Shown: positions 38,629 through 47,356 of the stretch, in pieces
Layout of the letters: every line of letters begins with the position of its first letter
Numbering within the stretch: position 1 is the stretch's first letter
NCBI RefSeq assembly: GCF_014192095.1
Contig: NZ_JACHXN010000003.1
Coordinates: 62,001 to 126,000 of the forward strand
From: Phyllobacterium trifolii
GTDB taxonomy: Bacteria > Pseudomonadota > Alphaproteobacteria > Rhizobiales > Rhizobiaceae
Reading direction: 5' to 3'
Length of the DNA: 64,000 nt
The notes under the pieces: generated by a model
Seen by the model: only the letters and a program-made list of their open reading frames with translations
Database searches by the model: none
What the model was told of the DNA's origin: nothing
Made by a program: the position numbers and the translations under genes

Positions 38629-38736
38629 CAACACATCTGCAGCCAGCGTTCTGATGAAGGGCGCCGGCGTTCGCAGAATTTCGGGGAACCATATTGTTGT
38701 TGATCGGTTCATCTTTTGTAGTGAAAGGATGGCGTA

Positions 38737-39057
38737 ATGGACAACAAACCTTCAAAATCTCCGGTCCGTGAAACAACGAACGAAGCGCGCCAGGGGCCAC
38801 TCGGACGACCAGTACTAAACGTGCTGATCGTAGCATTACTCCTCGCGCTTGTCGCATGGGGCGCGGCCGAGCTCTATGGCGAGCGCGTCGACAACGCGGC
38901 AGGAGTTGGAGATAGCGGCAGCGCAGTGCAGAGCGCACCCCCGCCAGCACCGTCGACAGACCAGCCTGTCACGAACACTCCGGCCGACCCCAACCCCACG
39001 CCTCAAACGGGCTCGGGGGGAGATACTCAAACGAAAAACCCGGCCCCGGCGAATTAG
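38737..39057 (+). CDS. membrane-anchored Pro-rich protein, function unknown
   Basis: 106 residues: a 25-residue cytoplasmic head (MDNKPSKSPVRETTNEARQG), one transmembrane helix (VLNVLIVALLLALVAWGAAEL), then a disordered Pro/Thr/Ser/Gln-rich periplasmic tail (APPPAPSTDQP, NPTPQTGSGG). AAAGGA is about eight bases before the ATG. Common layout in rhizobia, unnamed. Confidence 0.7.
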   Translation: MDNKPSKSPVRETTNEARQGPLGRPVLNVLIVALLLALVAWGAAELYGERVDNAAGVGDSGSAVQSAPPPAPSTDQPVTNTPADPNPTPQTGSGGDTQTKNPAPAN

Positions 39058-39125
39058 TCCAGGTACGATTGTTGACCGACTGTCGGCGAGACGAAACGAT
39101 CGCTTCGCTTATGAGGGAATGATCG

Positions 39126-39506
39126 ATGACGAAGGATATAACCGAGATTGCCCGCGCCAGCTATGAGGCCTATGTCGCAAAGGATCGCGCGGCGATAGAG
39201 GCGCTGATTGCCGAGGACTTTCGCTTCACCAGCCCACTCGATAATCGGATCGACCGCGCCACCTATTTCGCGCGTTGCTGGCCGAATAGCGAGACGGTGG
39301 AGAGTTTCGAGTTCATTCATCTCTTGCCCTACGCCGACAAGGTCTTTGTTACTTATGAAGGACGCAACACCGATGGCCATCGGTTTCGCAACACGGAGAT
39401 CCTGGTGGTGCGCGATGGCCAAATCACCGATGCGGAAGTCTATTTCGGCTGGTCAATTCCGCATGACGCAAGGCCCGGTGGATTCATTGACAGCACGCAG
39501 GCGTGA
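39126..39506 (+). CDS. NTF2-like/SnoaL family protein
   Basis: 126 residues with the SnoaL/NTF2 pattern: ITEIARASYEAYVAKDRAAIEALIAEDFRF, then TYFARCWPNSETVESFEF and TEILVVRDGQITDAEVYFGW. Members are isomerases, hydrolases or ligand-binding proteins; no catalytic dyad can be named here. Second NTF2-like gene in this stretch (see 37218-37607), of a different subgroup. Confidence 0.85.
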   Translation: MTKDITEIARASYEAYVAKDRAAIEALIAEDFRFTSPLDNRIDRATYFARCWPNSETVESFEFIHLLPYADKVFVTYEGRNTDGHRFRNTEILVVRDGQITDAEVYFGWSIPHDARPGGFIDSTQA

Positions 39507-39513
39507 GCTCCTG

Positions 39514-39606
39514 TCAATGGAACAACCAGCCGAAACCTACCGCAAGAGCAACGCCGATAAGGAACACGGGGCCATAGACATGATATGACCAGTCATTGTG
39601 GCGCAT
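39514..39606 (-). CDS. 30-residue membrane mini-protein
   Basis: Reads MRHNDWSYHVYGPVFLIGVA and ends LAVGFGWLFH: one transmembrane helix. Its ATG (39606) lies within the last codons of the zinc-ribbon gene (14-base overlap), so translation may be coupled. The ribosome site is weak. Real-gene status uncertain. Confidence 0.4.
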   Translation of the reverse strand: MRHNDWSYHVYGPVFLIGVALAVGFGWLFH

Positions 39607-39826
39607 CTCTTGCCGCTTCCCCCATGATTGGTGTGTCACGCATTCCGAACCCGTCATTTTGGCCGCCATCGGCGATAAAAGACGCTGCTGTCTGCAGCCA
39701 GGTTCCAAGGGTGCTGCCGCACATGCTGCAGTGGATGACCGTCGAGTTCGTTATACCATGGGGTATGTGGAGGTAGATTTCTCCGCAATCAGGGCATGAA
39801 AGCTTGAAATTGGGTCTCTGGGGCAT
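39593..39826 (-). CDS. small zinc-ribbon protein
   Basis: 77 residues. MPQRPNFKLSCPDCGEIYLH gives the first CPxCG knuckle and VIHCSMCGSTLGTW the second, a four-Cys zinc ribbon. The rest is polar. GGGAG is about seven bases before ATG 39826; the frame to 39865 is not needed. Likely an adaptor or nucleic-acid-binding mini-protein; no family name assigned. Confidence 0.7.
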   Translation of the reverse strand: MPQRPNFKLSCPDCGEIYLHIPHGITNSTVIHCSMCGSTLGTWLQTAASFIADGGQNDGFGMRDTPIMGEAARDAPQ

Positions 39827-40110
39827 GTCTGTGCTCCCAACTGGCTGGAGCACATGGGCTCTCAATCGCCGGTATGCCGTTGATTAATCCAGCGACACGG
39901 CCATTAAAAAACTCATTTCGGGCTCGCGTCAACTGCCTGTTTCCAGCGGACAGTCAATCGGGACCAGAATCGGCCGATCGACGGCAAGAGATGGCGGAAA
40001 CACGAAATCTTTTTTCGTGCCGATTTTTGCTTTGAAAACAACGGGAGTGGCGATAATGTCGAAGCTCTGCTGACCAGCAGGGATCCAATCCCGTCAATCG
40101 ATATGAGATC

Positions 40111-41127
40111 ATGAAGAGTTCGCATAGACGCGTTGTTGTTACCTCGCCTTTCTTCGATGAAGAGGCGCACGCCTACCTTAAACAGCATGGGTGCGAGGTT
40201 GATATCGTCCAATGGCAAAAGGGTGAGGGCGATGGCAGCTTGGCAACGCCGCAATTGGCCAGCCTGCTTCAAGGCGCATCCGGCTGGATCGTCGGTCAGG
40301 CCTATGTCACACGTGAACTGCTGACTGCTCTGCCGGATCTGCAGGTTTTGGCACGGCGCGGAGTCGGTTATGACCGGGTCGATGTCAATGCCGTCAGGGA
40401 TCTAGGCCGTGTCCTCACCATCGGCGCGGGCGGAAACGACGCTTCGGTCGCCGACCACACCATCGGCTTGATGCTTGCCGTCGCCCGGCGCCTGCGCGAA
40501 TCGCAAAACCGCATGCTGGCGGGCAACTGGTCCATTCTGACAAGTTCCGACCTTTCTGGGAAAATCGTCGGCATCATCGGCCTTGGCCGTATAGGCAAGA
40601 GCCTGGTGCAACGCCTGAAGGGTTTTGAAGCGCGCATTCTTGTCTGCCATCCGCGTCCTGACCGGGAATATGGCGAGGCCAACGGCATCACGTATGTCGA
40701 TATGCAGACGCTGCTCCGGCAGAGCGATGTCGTCAGTGTGCACGCTCCCTTGTCCCCGGAAACGCGGTTCCTCATCGATAGTGCCGCGCTTGCGCTCATG
40801 AAGCCTACCGCCATTCTGGTGAATACCGCGCGTGGCGGGCTTGTCGATGACCGGGACCTTCTGGCTGCGTTGAAGACTGGCCGGATCGCCGGGGCAGGGC
40901 TGGATGTCTATGTCAGCGAAGGCGATCTCGCCTTCAAGCCGGTTTCGGACGAACTTGTTGCACTGCCCAATGTGATCGCCACGCCGCATTCCGCGGGCTC
41001 GTCGGTGGAGGCTCTCGCCCGAACCAACATGATTGCGGCAAAAACCGTCATTTCAGTCTTCGATGGCGAAAAGCTGCCTGAAGCATGTGTCATTGCCGAT
41101 GGGCGGAAACCCGCAGCAGCAGGGTGA
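40111..41127 (+). CDS. D-isomer specific 2-hydroxyacid dehydrogenase
   Basis: 338-residue NAD-dependent dehydrogenase of the PGDH/hydroxypyruvate reductase family. Catalytic-domain parts flank a Rossmann core: ARRGVGYDRVDV, GKIVGIIGLGRIGKSLVQRL (GxGxxG), NTARGGLVDDRDLL with the catalytic Arg, and ATPHSAGSS with the catalytic His. Lies just upstream of the ROK regulator and opposite the amino-sugar operon, so it may process a hydroxyacid arising from the same substrate. The substrate cannot be deduced. Confidence 0.9.
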   Translation: MKSSHRRVVVTSPFFDEEAHAYLKQHGCEVDIVQWQKGEGDGSLATPQLASLLQGASGWIVGQAYVTRELLTALPDLQVLARRGVGYDRVDVNAVRDLGRVLTIGAGGNDASVADHTIGLMLAVARRLRESQNRMLAGNWSILTSSDLSGKIVGIIGLGRIGKSLVQRLKGFEARILVCHPRPDREYGEANGITYVDMQTLLRQSDVVSVHAPLSPETRFLIDSAALALMKPTAILVNTARGGLVDDRDLLAALKTGRIAGAGLDVYVSEGDLAFKPVSDELVALPNVIATPHSAGSSVEALARTNMIAAKTVISVFDGEKLPEACVIADGRKPAAAG

Positions 41128-41248
41128 CGTGCGAAAGCGACGCTGGTCGACGGGCGGGACTTCTGTATCGAAGACATATATTGTAAACTGCCTTACCGAA
41201 CATCCATGTCGCGTGGCAGTTCATGCGAAGTCATTTCCGGACAGATTT

Positions 41249-42472
41249 TTGAAACGATATCCCTTGAAAACCATTGCTGCCCCGATCGTCCATCAGCCAC
41301 TTACAGAAAGCGCACGATCAGTCCTGAAAATGATCTCGCGTTCCGGACCGGTCACGAGGCCGCAACTGAGCGCCGCGCTGGCTTTTTCCAAGCCAACCAT
41401 GTCCGCCGCCGTCGGCGAACTCGAAGCCCACGGACTTGTGGCTTCGAATGGTGTCGCAAGGGGCGCCGTCGGCCGCACCGCGGTGACGTACGGGTTAGGC
41501 GCGGAGGCTGGTTTTGCGATTGGCGTCGATTGCGGCACCACACAGATCCATGCGATGGCGTCGAAGCTTGATGGTCAGAATTTTGTCGAGTTGCAGCAGC
41601 CGGTTGGCGTTGATGGCGAAAATGCCGTGCAGCGGTTCCAGGCAATCGAAACCGCGATCGAATCTCTCTTGTCGCAATGCGGGAAAAGCCACGGGCCGCT
41701 ACGGGTAATCGCAATTGCTTTGCCCAATATAATCTCGCAGACACTCGAGCGGCTTCCAGCCCGCGATGATTTTGCGCAGACGCTGCAGAGGCTGCAGGAC
41801 GCTTACAACGTGCCGATTGTGGTCGAGAACAATGTTAATTGCGCAGCGCTGGCCGAATATCACGAGGGCGCGGCCAAACACCATTCCTTTGCCATCTATC
41901 TGCAGATCGGCGTCAAGGTCGGTGTGGGGATTGTCCTGGATGGCAAGCTGTTTCGCGGGTTTCGCGGCGGTGCGGGCGAGGTCGGGCATTTGCCTTTCCC
42001 CTGGTCCGAAACGGAGAAACCCCGCTTCCAGCACGTTGAAACCTACTTGGGTTCGGTGCAGCTCCTGCAGCGTTGCAAGGAGAATTGGCCTGCATCGGAG
42101 GGGGAGCCTCCGCTCTCGACGGCAGAGCTCTTTTCACGCGCGCAGACCTCCGGTCATGCCCGGTCCTGCATCCAACGCCACGCCAACGATATCGGCAATC
42201 TGGTTGCATCCTGCGTCAGTATACTCGATCCCGAGCTCGTCGTACTCGGGGGCGGCGTCGGACAGAATGCGATCCTGCTCGAAGGTGTCGACAAGGTCGT
42301 GAGGGAGCTTTGCTGGCCGGTGGAGATCAGGGTCAGCGAACTTTCAAACCAGGCGACGGCGCTTGGCGCGGTGCGTCTGGGCGTTGATTTCGCCATGGCC
42401 GGTTTGCTCGGGGAAGACAGCAGCGCTGGCTTCCTTTTTCCGGGGACTTTGGCGGAACCTGTCCGCCAATAG
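41249..42472 (+). CDS. ROK family transcriptional regulator
   Basis: About 407 residues. N-terminal winged helix TESARSVLKMISRSGPVTRPQLSAALAFSKPTMSAAVGELE, then a ROK sugar-kinase-like domain (GFAIGVDCGTTQ, VVENNVNCAALAEYH, VVLGGGVGQNAIL). After GGAGEVGHLPF the usual ROK zinc motif CxCGxxGCxE is absent, replaced by SETEKPRFQHVETYLGS. The start is uncertain: TTG 41249, TTG 41264 and GTG 41213 are all poor; ATG 41099 would overlap the dehydrogenase. Converges on the SIS gene with six bases between stops. Probable regulator of the kinase-transporter operon. Confidence 0.87.
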   Translation: MKRYPLKTIAAPIVHQPLTESARSVLKMISRSGPVTRPQLSAALAFSKPTMSAAVGELEAHGLVASNGVARGAVGRTAVTYGLGAEAGFAIGVDCGTTQIHAMASKLDGQNFVELQQPVGVDGENAVQRFQAIETAIESLLSQCGKSHGPLRVIAIALPNIISQTLERLPARDDFAQTLQRLQDAYNVPIVVENNVNCAALAEYHEGAAKHHSFAIYLQIGVKVGVGIVLDGKLFRGFRGGAGEVGHLPFPWSETEKPRFQHVETYLGSVQLLQRCKENWPASEGEPPLSTAELFSRAQTSGHARSCIQRHANDIGNLVASCVSILDPELVVLGGGVGQNAILLEGVDKVVRELCWPVEIRVSELSNQATALGAVRLGVDFAMAGLLGEDSSAGFLFPGTLAEPVRQ

Positions 42473-42478
42473 TTTCCT

Positions 42479-43489
42479 TCACGAAACAGCGAGCTTGGTA
42501 TCCGTCTGCCGGTAACGGAAGTTGCAGACGGGGAGCCCCGCATCCTCGGAGAGCGTGGCGATAATCAGCTGCGCGGGAATGGCCTGCAGGATGGCATCGC
42601 CAATACCGGGGCTGAACGCGGGCACGTTGATGACGACGAGATTGTCGGCATCGGTCACGTCACTGCGACTTGTGATCAGCACCGACGGAATGGCGAAGCC
42701 GGCAAGATCTCTGGCGAGCTGGACTTCGCGGCCATCGCCAAAAAGGATGACGCCGCTATCCTTGTCGTTCGGTTCCATCGGGCCATGCAGGAAGTTCAGC
42801 ATGTCCCAATCCTGGGCCGAAATACGGGCCGCCTCGCGGATCAGCAGCGATATATATCCCGCCGTACCATAGGCGCAGCCTGCGCCAACGCAGTCGATGG
42901 CCTTGCGGTTGCCAAGCATCTTCGCGGCCTTTTCGACCTGCGGTCTGACCGTTTCGAGAACCGATTTTGCGGCCGAGTGCAGCGCTGTCCAATCGGTACC
43001 GGAAGGGCGCCCCGCCTTGTCTGCAAGCAATGCCGCCGTCAGCAGCGAGCCAAGATAACTGGTGGTGTTCGGACCGCTGTCGATGCCGCTATTCGTCGGG
43101 ATCATGTGACGAACGACCTTGGAGAGCGGCGTTCCGCTTGCCGTTGCGATACCGTAGGTCGGCTTGTCCGGGCGCAGTTCCATCGCCTTCGCCGGCTCGA
43201 TACTGCGGCCGGAAGCGGAAAATGCGATATAGGCATCGCCCGCATCGATGGATGGGTCATAGAGGTCCGTCGCCGCAAGCGCAAAGGCACGCATCCCTTG
43301 ATTGCGCATCTGCGCCGCCGCAACGACCGCTGCGTAGAGACTGGCACCAATGCCTGCGAGTACGGTCGTTCCCGATTTCAGCGGCACAAGATCGATCGTA
43401 TCCAGCGTTCTGGAAACGCTCTTCAGGCAGGCTTCGAGAGCGGCGGGCTGCAGGGCGATCGCCTCGCGGTAGGGGACTCTGTCGGTCAT
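42479..43489 (-). CDS. SIS-domain sugar isomerase/deaminase (AgaS/GlmS-like)
   Basis: 336 residues with two SIS domains: GTTVLAGIGASLYAAVVAAAQ and AYIAFSASGRSIEPAKAME (sugar-phosphate-binding Ser-rich loop), then AIDCVGAGCAYGTAGYISLLI and DWDMLNFLHGPMEPND, as in glucosamine-phosphate isomerase/deaminase-like and Amadori deglycase-like proteins. Last gene of the kinase-transporter operon. Expected to act on the phosphorylated amino-sugar or glycosyl-amine product of the kinase; the exact reaction is inference. Confidence 0.87.
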   Translation of the reverse strand: MTDRVPYREAIALQPAALEACLKSVSRTLDTIDLVPLKSGTTVLAGIGASLYAAVVAAAQMRNQGMRAFALAATDLYDPSIDAGDAYIAFSASGRSIEPAKAMELRPDKPTYGIATASGTPLSKVVRHMIPTNSGIDSGPNTTSYLGSLLTAALLADKAGRPSGTDWTALHSAAKSVLETVRPQVEKAAKMLGNRKAIDCVGAGCAYGTAGYISLLIREAARISAQDWDMLNFLHGPMEPNDKDSGVILFGDGREVQLARDLAGFAIPSVLITSRSDVTDADNLVVINVPAFSPGIGDAILQAIPAQLIIATLSEDAGLPVCNFRYRQTDTKLAVS

Positions 43490-43562
43490 TTTCCATTCCG
43501 TATGCTGATGAGATTTATGGGCCGGAAGACGCGATGCCCTCCGGCCTTGAGAGAAGGGTGCG

Positions 43563-44453
43563 TTAGTCCAGCTTCAGATAGTCGGCGAAGCGGGCGGCGT
43601 CGTTGATGGTGATCTTGTCGAGCTTGTTTTCGCCAAGGCCCCATTTGTCGAAGATTTTGGCATAGGAGCCGTCATCGATCATCGATTGAAGCGTGGCGGC
43701 GAGGGCGTCGCGCAGCTGGTTGCTTTCCTTGCCGACGAGCACGGCCTGATACCCGACGGCATATTGCGCACCGGGAACGAGTTCGATCTTCTTGTTGCCT
43801 TCCGGCTGATGCTGCAGGCTGTAGGCGGCAACGCCGGTCGTATCCATGGAAAGATCGACGCGCCCGCTCTGCAGCGCGATCTTGATCTGATCGTTGGAGG
43901 GGAACTGCATGACGTTGAGCGGCTTGTCCGCCGGGCAGAGGCCTTTTTGCTTGTCGAGAAGTTCGAGCGGAATCGAACCCTGGACCGCGCCGGCATTCAG
44001 ACCGCAGGCGTCCTTCAACTTGTGGATGTTCTTCGGGTTGCCCTCGAGCACGATGATGCTGGTACCTTCAAGCATGTAGTTGACGATGTCGACGATCTTT
44101 TCGCGCTCGGCGAAGTCGCCGAAGGCGGACATGCCGATGTCGAAGCGGCCGGCCTGTATGCCCGGAATGATGCTGGCGAACTGCGCCGGCATGTCCGTGA
44201 ACTTGACGCCAAGGCGCGTGCCCATCTCGTCGCGCAGCTCGCGCTCCAGTCCGATGATGGTCTTGTTGTCCTCGCCATAAAAGTCATAGGGCGGCGTCTG
44301 TGGTTCGGTTCCGACCTTGATCTCGCCTGCGGTCTTGATTTTCTCCGGAAGCATGTCGTGCAGCTTCTGGTCGGTGCCGGCGGCGAAGCCAGCCGTGCCC
44401 GCCATCAGGACGGCGAGGGTGGCAAGAGACAGTTTCAACAATCTGGTATTCAT
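43563..44453 (-). CDS. ABC transporter substrate-binding protein (family 3, amino-acid type)
   Basis: 296-residue periplasmic binding protein. Signal peptide at 1-24 (LLKLSLATLAVLMAGTAGFA). The mature protein has KVGTEPQTPPYDFYGEDNKT, FDIGMSAFGDFAEREKIVDIV and a C-terminal SYAKIFDKWGLGENKLDKI, the SBP_bac_3 pattern. ATG 44453 follows AAGGGG; the frame to 44477 is not needed. Unusually for an amino-acid binding protein, its operon carries sugar enzymes, so the ligand may be an amino sugar, amino-sugar acid or sugar-amino acid conjugate. Confidence 0.92.
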   Translation of the reverse strand: MNTRLLKLSLATLAVLMAGTAGFAAGTDQKLHDMLPEKIKTAGEIKVGTEPQTPPYDFYGEDNKTIIGLERELRDEMGTRLGVKFTDMPAQFASIIPGIQAGRFDIGMSAFGDFAEREKIVDIVNYMLEGTSIIVLEGNPKNIHKLKDACGLNAGAVQGSIPLELLDKQKGLCPADKPLNVMQFPSNDQIKIALQSGRVDLSMDTTGVAAYSLQHQPEGNKKIELVPGAQYAVGYQAVLVGKESNQLRDALAATLQSMIDDGSYAKIFDKWGLGENKLDKITINDAARFADYLKLD

Positions 44454-44519
44454 GGCATTCCCCTTTTCTTGATGCACGTGAAAGACGTGCGGCCTTCAGA
44501 CAAATGGTTGCCGGTCCGG

Positions 44520-45311
44520 TCAGTGCATTCGTCTGAGAAATGTTTTGGTTCGCTCATGCTGCGGCGAGTCGATGACCTGCTGCGCCGGGCCCTCCTCGAC
44601 GACGACGCCCTGATCCATGAAGATCACGCGGTCGGCGACCTCCCGTGCGAAGGCAAGTTCATGCGTGACGACGAGCATCGTCATGCCATCGGCCGCAAGC
44701 TTGCGCATGACCGCCAGCACTTCACCGACGAGTTCCGGATCGAGCGCCGAGGTGGGCTCGTCGAACAGCATCAGTTTCGGGTTCATGGCAAGTGCGCGGG
44801 CAATGGCGACCCGCTGCTGCTGACCGCCGGAAAGCTGATAAGGATAGGCGTCCTCCCGCCCCTCGAGATCGACGAGCTTCAACAACTCCCTGGCGCGGGC
44901 GAAGGCCTGTTCGCGCGATTGGCCGCGGATCAGCATCGGTGCCTGCGAGATGTTGGTGAGCACGTCGTGATGCGCGAAGAGATTGAACCGCTGGAACACC
45001 ATGCCGATGTCCTGGCGCTGCCGGGCGAGCTCCTTGCCGCTCATCTCGTAGAGCAGGCCATGCCGCTCGTTGTAGCCAATCAAATGGCCGTCAACGAGGA
45101 TGCGCCCGCCGCTCATGCGTTCAAGATGGTTGATGCAGCGCAGGAACGTCGATTTGCCGCTCCCCGACGGGCCGAGCAGGCAGACGACTTCGCCCTTGCG
45201 GATCGTCAGGTTGATCCCTTTGAGAACCTCGTGTGCGCCGAATGACTTGCGAACATCGAGAGCTTCGACCATGACGCCGCTGCCGTCGGTGAATGCTGGT
45301 TGCTGGGTCAT
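44520..45311 (-). CDS. amino-acid-type ABC transporter ATP-binding protein
   Basis: 263-residue ATPase: Walker [10 protein letters not shown] (47-55), Q-loop [14 protein letters not shown], signature [10 protein letters not shown] (160-169), Walker B MLFDEP (181-186) and switch His in VVTHELAFA. The GlnQ/HisP-type extra loop after [19 protein letters not shown] is present. ATG 45311 overlaps the permease stop by four bases. Long open frame upstream of the ATG is antisense shadow. Confidence 0.95.
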   Translation of the reverse strand: MTQQPAFTDGSGVMVEALDVRKSFGAHEVLKGINLTIRKGEVVCLLGPSGSGKSTFLRCINHLERMSGGRILVDGHLIGYNERHGLLYEMSGKELARQRQDIGMVFQRFNLFAHHDVLTNISQAPMLIRGQSREQAFARARELLKLVDLEGREDAYPYQLSGGQQQRVAIARALAMNPKLMLFDEPTSALDPELVGEVLAVMRKLAADGMTMLVVTHELAFAREVADRVIFMDQGVVVEEGPAQQVIDSPQHERTKTFLRRMH

Positions 45312-46174
45312 CCGTTGCTCCCTTCGGCACGAAGCAGGCGCAGGGCAGCACGCCAGGCCATGGGTGCGTCGCTGGTAGACCGGCCAAGCCGGCGTTCGAT
45401 CACGTATTGCAAGCTCGAAGCGACCGTCGTCATCACGAGGTACCAGATGCTGGCGACGATCAGCAGCTCGATGATGAGGAAGTTCTTGGCGTAGATGTTC
45501 TGGGCGCGGGTCAGGAGATCCTGCGCCGCAACCACCGAAACGAGTGAGGTCGTCTTCAACATCGAAATCGTCTGGTTGCCGATCGGCGGGATGATAACCC
45601 GCAGCGCCTGCGGAAAGATGATACGCAGCATCGCTTGGGTCGGCGCATAGCCCAGCGCTTTGGCCGCCTCCTGCTGCCCGCTGTCGACCGCCATCAAGCC
45701 GCCACGCATGATTTCCGCCATGTAGGCCGCCTCGTTGAGGCTGAGGGCCAGCAAGGCGGCGACAAAGGCGGTGATGATCGAGTTCGTATCGAAATGGATC
45801 GAGCCGATATCGATGCTCGGGATGAAGAGCTGGATATTGAACCAGAAGATGATCTGGACGAGCAGCGGCGTGCCGCGGAAGAACCAGATGTAGAGGCTGG
45901 CGAAGCCGCTGACGATCGCGTTCGGCGAGAGGCGCATCATCGCCAGCACACCGCCGGCAACGATACTGATCAGCATCGAAAGCACCGTGAAAAGGATGGT
46001 AAGCTTGATGCCTTCGAGAATCGTTTCGTCGAAGAGGTATTGCGGGATCGCCGACCATGTGATGTGGCGGCTCATGATGACCATGGCCAGCAGAAAACCA
46101 ACGATCGCGATGAGGAGGATGGCGATCACCCATTGGCCCCAGTTGCGCGCAGGAATGATCCTTTGTTCGCTCAT
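45308..46174 (-). CDS. amino-acid-type ABC transporter permease
   Basis: 288-residue inner-membrane permease of the HisM/GlnP family with about five to six transmembrane helices. The cytoplasmic EAA loop, [23 protein letters not shown], contacts the ATPase. [11 protein letters not shown] is the family's export loop. There is only one permease gene, so a homodimer is expected. Start and stop overlap the kinase and ATPase genes by four bases each, indicating tight translational coupling. Confidence 0.95.
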   Translation of the reverse strand: MSEQRIIPARNWGQWVIAILLIAIVGFLLAMVIMSRHITWSAIPQYLFDETILEGIKLTILFTVLSMLISIVAGGVLAMMRLSPNAIVSGFASLYIWFFRGTPLLVQIIFWFNIQLFIPSIDIGSIHFDTNSIITAFVAALLALSLNEAAYMAEIMRGGLMAVDSGQQEAAKALGYAPTQAMLRIIFPQALRVIIPPIGNQTISMLKTTSLVSVVAAQDLLTRAQNIYAKNFLIIELLIVASIWYLVMTTVASSLQYVIERRLGRSTSDAPMAWRAALRLLRAEGSNG

Positions 46175-47127
46175 GCCGCCCTCCAGTCGCCTTCGTTCGA
46201 GATAGTGCCGGCTACATGGGGGAGCGGCAGATAGGCCGGGCGCTCTCCCGCCTGCAATTGCCGCGCGAGCGCCATGGCGCCGATCACTGGCGGTTCGCGC
46301 AGAAGCGTCAATTTCCAGTCTGGCGCGACGGTCGCGAGTGCCGAGTGAAACGCTTCGAAAAGACGGGGTTGGCGCGTGATGACGCCGCCGCCCGTAACGA
46401 TATCGTTCCCCGGTGCGCCGCGATCGATCAGGCGCGAGACCAGTGCCGCGAGCGCCTTGCCGCCCTGCGCTATGACATCAAGCGTGAGCGCCGATCCGGC
46501 ATCGGCTGCCGCAAAGACCAGCGGTACGAAACTGCCAATCCTGGCGGCGCTTCCCTGATCGCCCAGCGCGCGTCCGAGTTCAACGGGATTGTCGATGCCA
46601 AGTGCCTGAAGCAGGCTGCGGCCCAGCTGCTCCAGAGGTTCGCCCGAATCGAGCGACCTGCGCACTGCGCGTGCCGCCTCCCGTACCAGGCCGGCAGCGC
46701 TGCCTTCGTCGCCGAGATACCATCCCCAGCCCCCGGCGGCGATCATCCGCCTGTCATCGCTTCGGGCAACGGCGATCGAGCCCGTGCCACAGATGACAGA
46801 GATGCCGACATCCTTGCCTGCCGCTGGAAGAAGCAGCTCTGAATCGTTGAGGACCAATACCGCCGTTGCCGGCAGCAGCTGTGCGAGCCGCTGTTGAAAA
46901 GCCCCGCATTCCTCGTCGGTATCGCAGCCATGCGAACCTGCAACCAGAACTTCGGGCAGTTTGCCCCCGGTCATTTTCGTCAAGGCTGCAATGAGCGCGG
47001 CAGCGTCGACTTCGGCGTTCTGCCGCGCTCGCCACTCAGAAGTCGGCATCGATATATCGGAGACCGCCAGGCCATTGGCCGCCTTCATTTGCGTCTTCGT
47101 TCCGCCGATATCGATTCCCACGAGCAT
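46171..47127 (-). CDS. BadF/BcrA-type ATPase, N-acetylglucosamine kinase-like
   Basis: 318-residue actin-fold kinase. Phosphate-1 loop [17 protein letters not shown], phosphate-2 [13 protein letters not shown], adenosine loop [17 protein letters not shown], and [16 protein letters not shown] typical of N-acetylglucosamine/glucosamine kinases of the BadF family. First gene of the operon, with the palindromic operator 26 bases upstream. It would phosphorylate the incoming amino sugar or conjugate. Confidence 0.88.
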   Translation of the reverse strand: MLVGIDIGGTKTQMKAANGLAVSDISMPTSEWRARQNAEVDAAALIAALTKMTGGKLPEVLVAGSHGCDTDEECGAFQQRLAQLLPATAVLVLNDSELLLPAAGKDVGISVICGTGSIAVARSDDRRMIAAGGWGWYLGDEGSAAGLVREAARAVRRSLDSGEPLEQLGRSLLQALGIDNPVELGRALGDQGSAARIGSFVPLVFAAADAGSALTLDVIAQGGKALAALVSRLIDRGAPGNDIVTGGGVITRQPRLFEAFHSALATVAPDWKLTLLREPPVIGAMALARQLQAGERPAYLPLPHVAGTISNEGDWRAA

Positions 47128-47153
47128 GGATGCGCCTTCACCAAATTCTTATT

Positions 47154-47172
47154 ATTAGGTAACTTACCTAAT
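47154..47172 (-). promoter_or_regulatory. perfect 9-1-9 palindromic operator before the kinase-transporter operon
   Basis: ATTAGGTAACTTACCTAAT, exactly symmetrical around C47163, lies 26 bases upstream of the kinase ATG and next to an A+T-rich ATTAATTAAT tract. It is the obvious target for a dimeric regulator; the nearby ROK protein is the best candidate. Confidence 0.65.
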
Positions 47173-47356
47173 TAATTAATTTTGGCAAGAAGCGTCTCAA
47201 AGAAACTTCATGAATGGGGTCGACTTGCGGGGCGTAATGCCCGCACCTGCAAACTAATTTAAGCGCAGTTGCAAAAAGCCGTAATATTTGCGCAATTGGG
47301 GTCGCTGATGCCGCACCGCTGGCCGAATCAGGCAGTGAACACGGTGGAACAGTTTC

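Noticed and set aside
43686-45245. 519-residue plus-strand frame
   Set aside because: Antisense to the binding-protein and ATPase genes, whose motifs are unambiguous.
45312-46133. N-terminal extension of the ABC ATPase frame
   Set aside because: It is the permease gene read in another frame; the ATPase starts at 45311.
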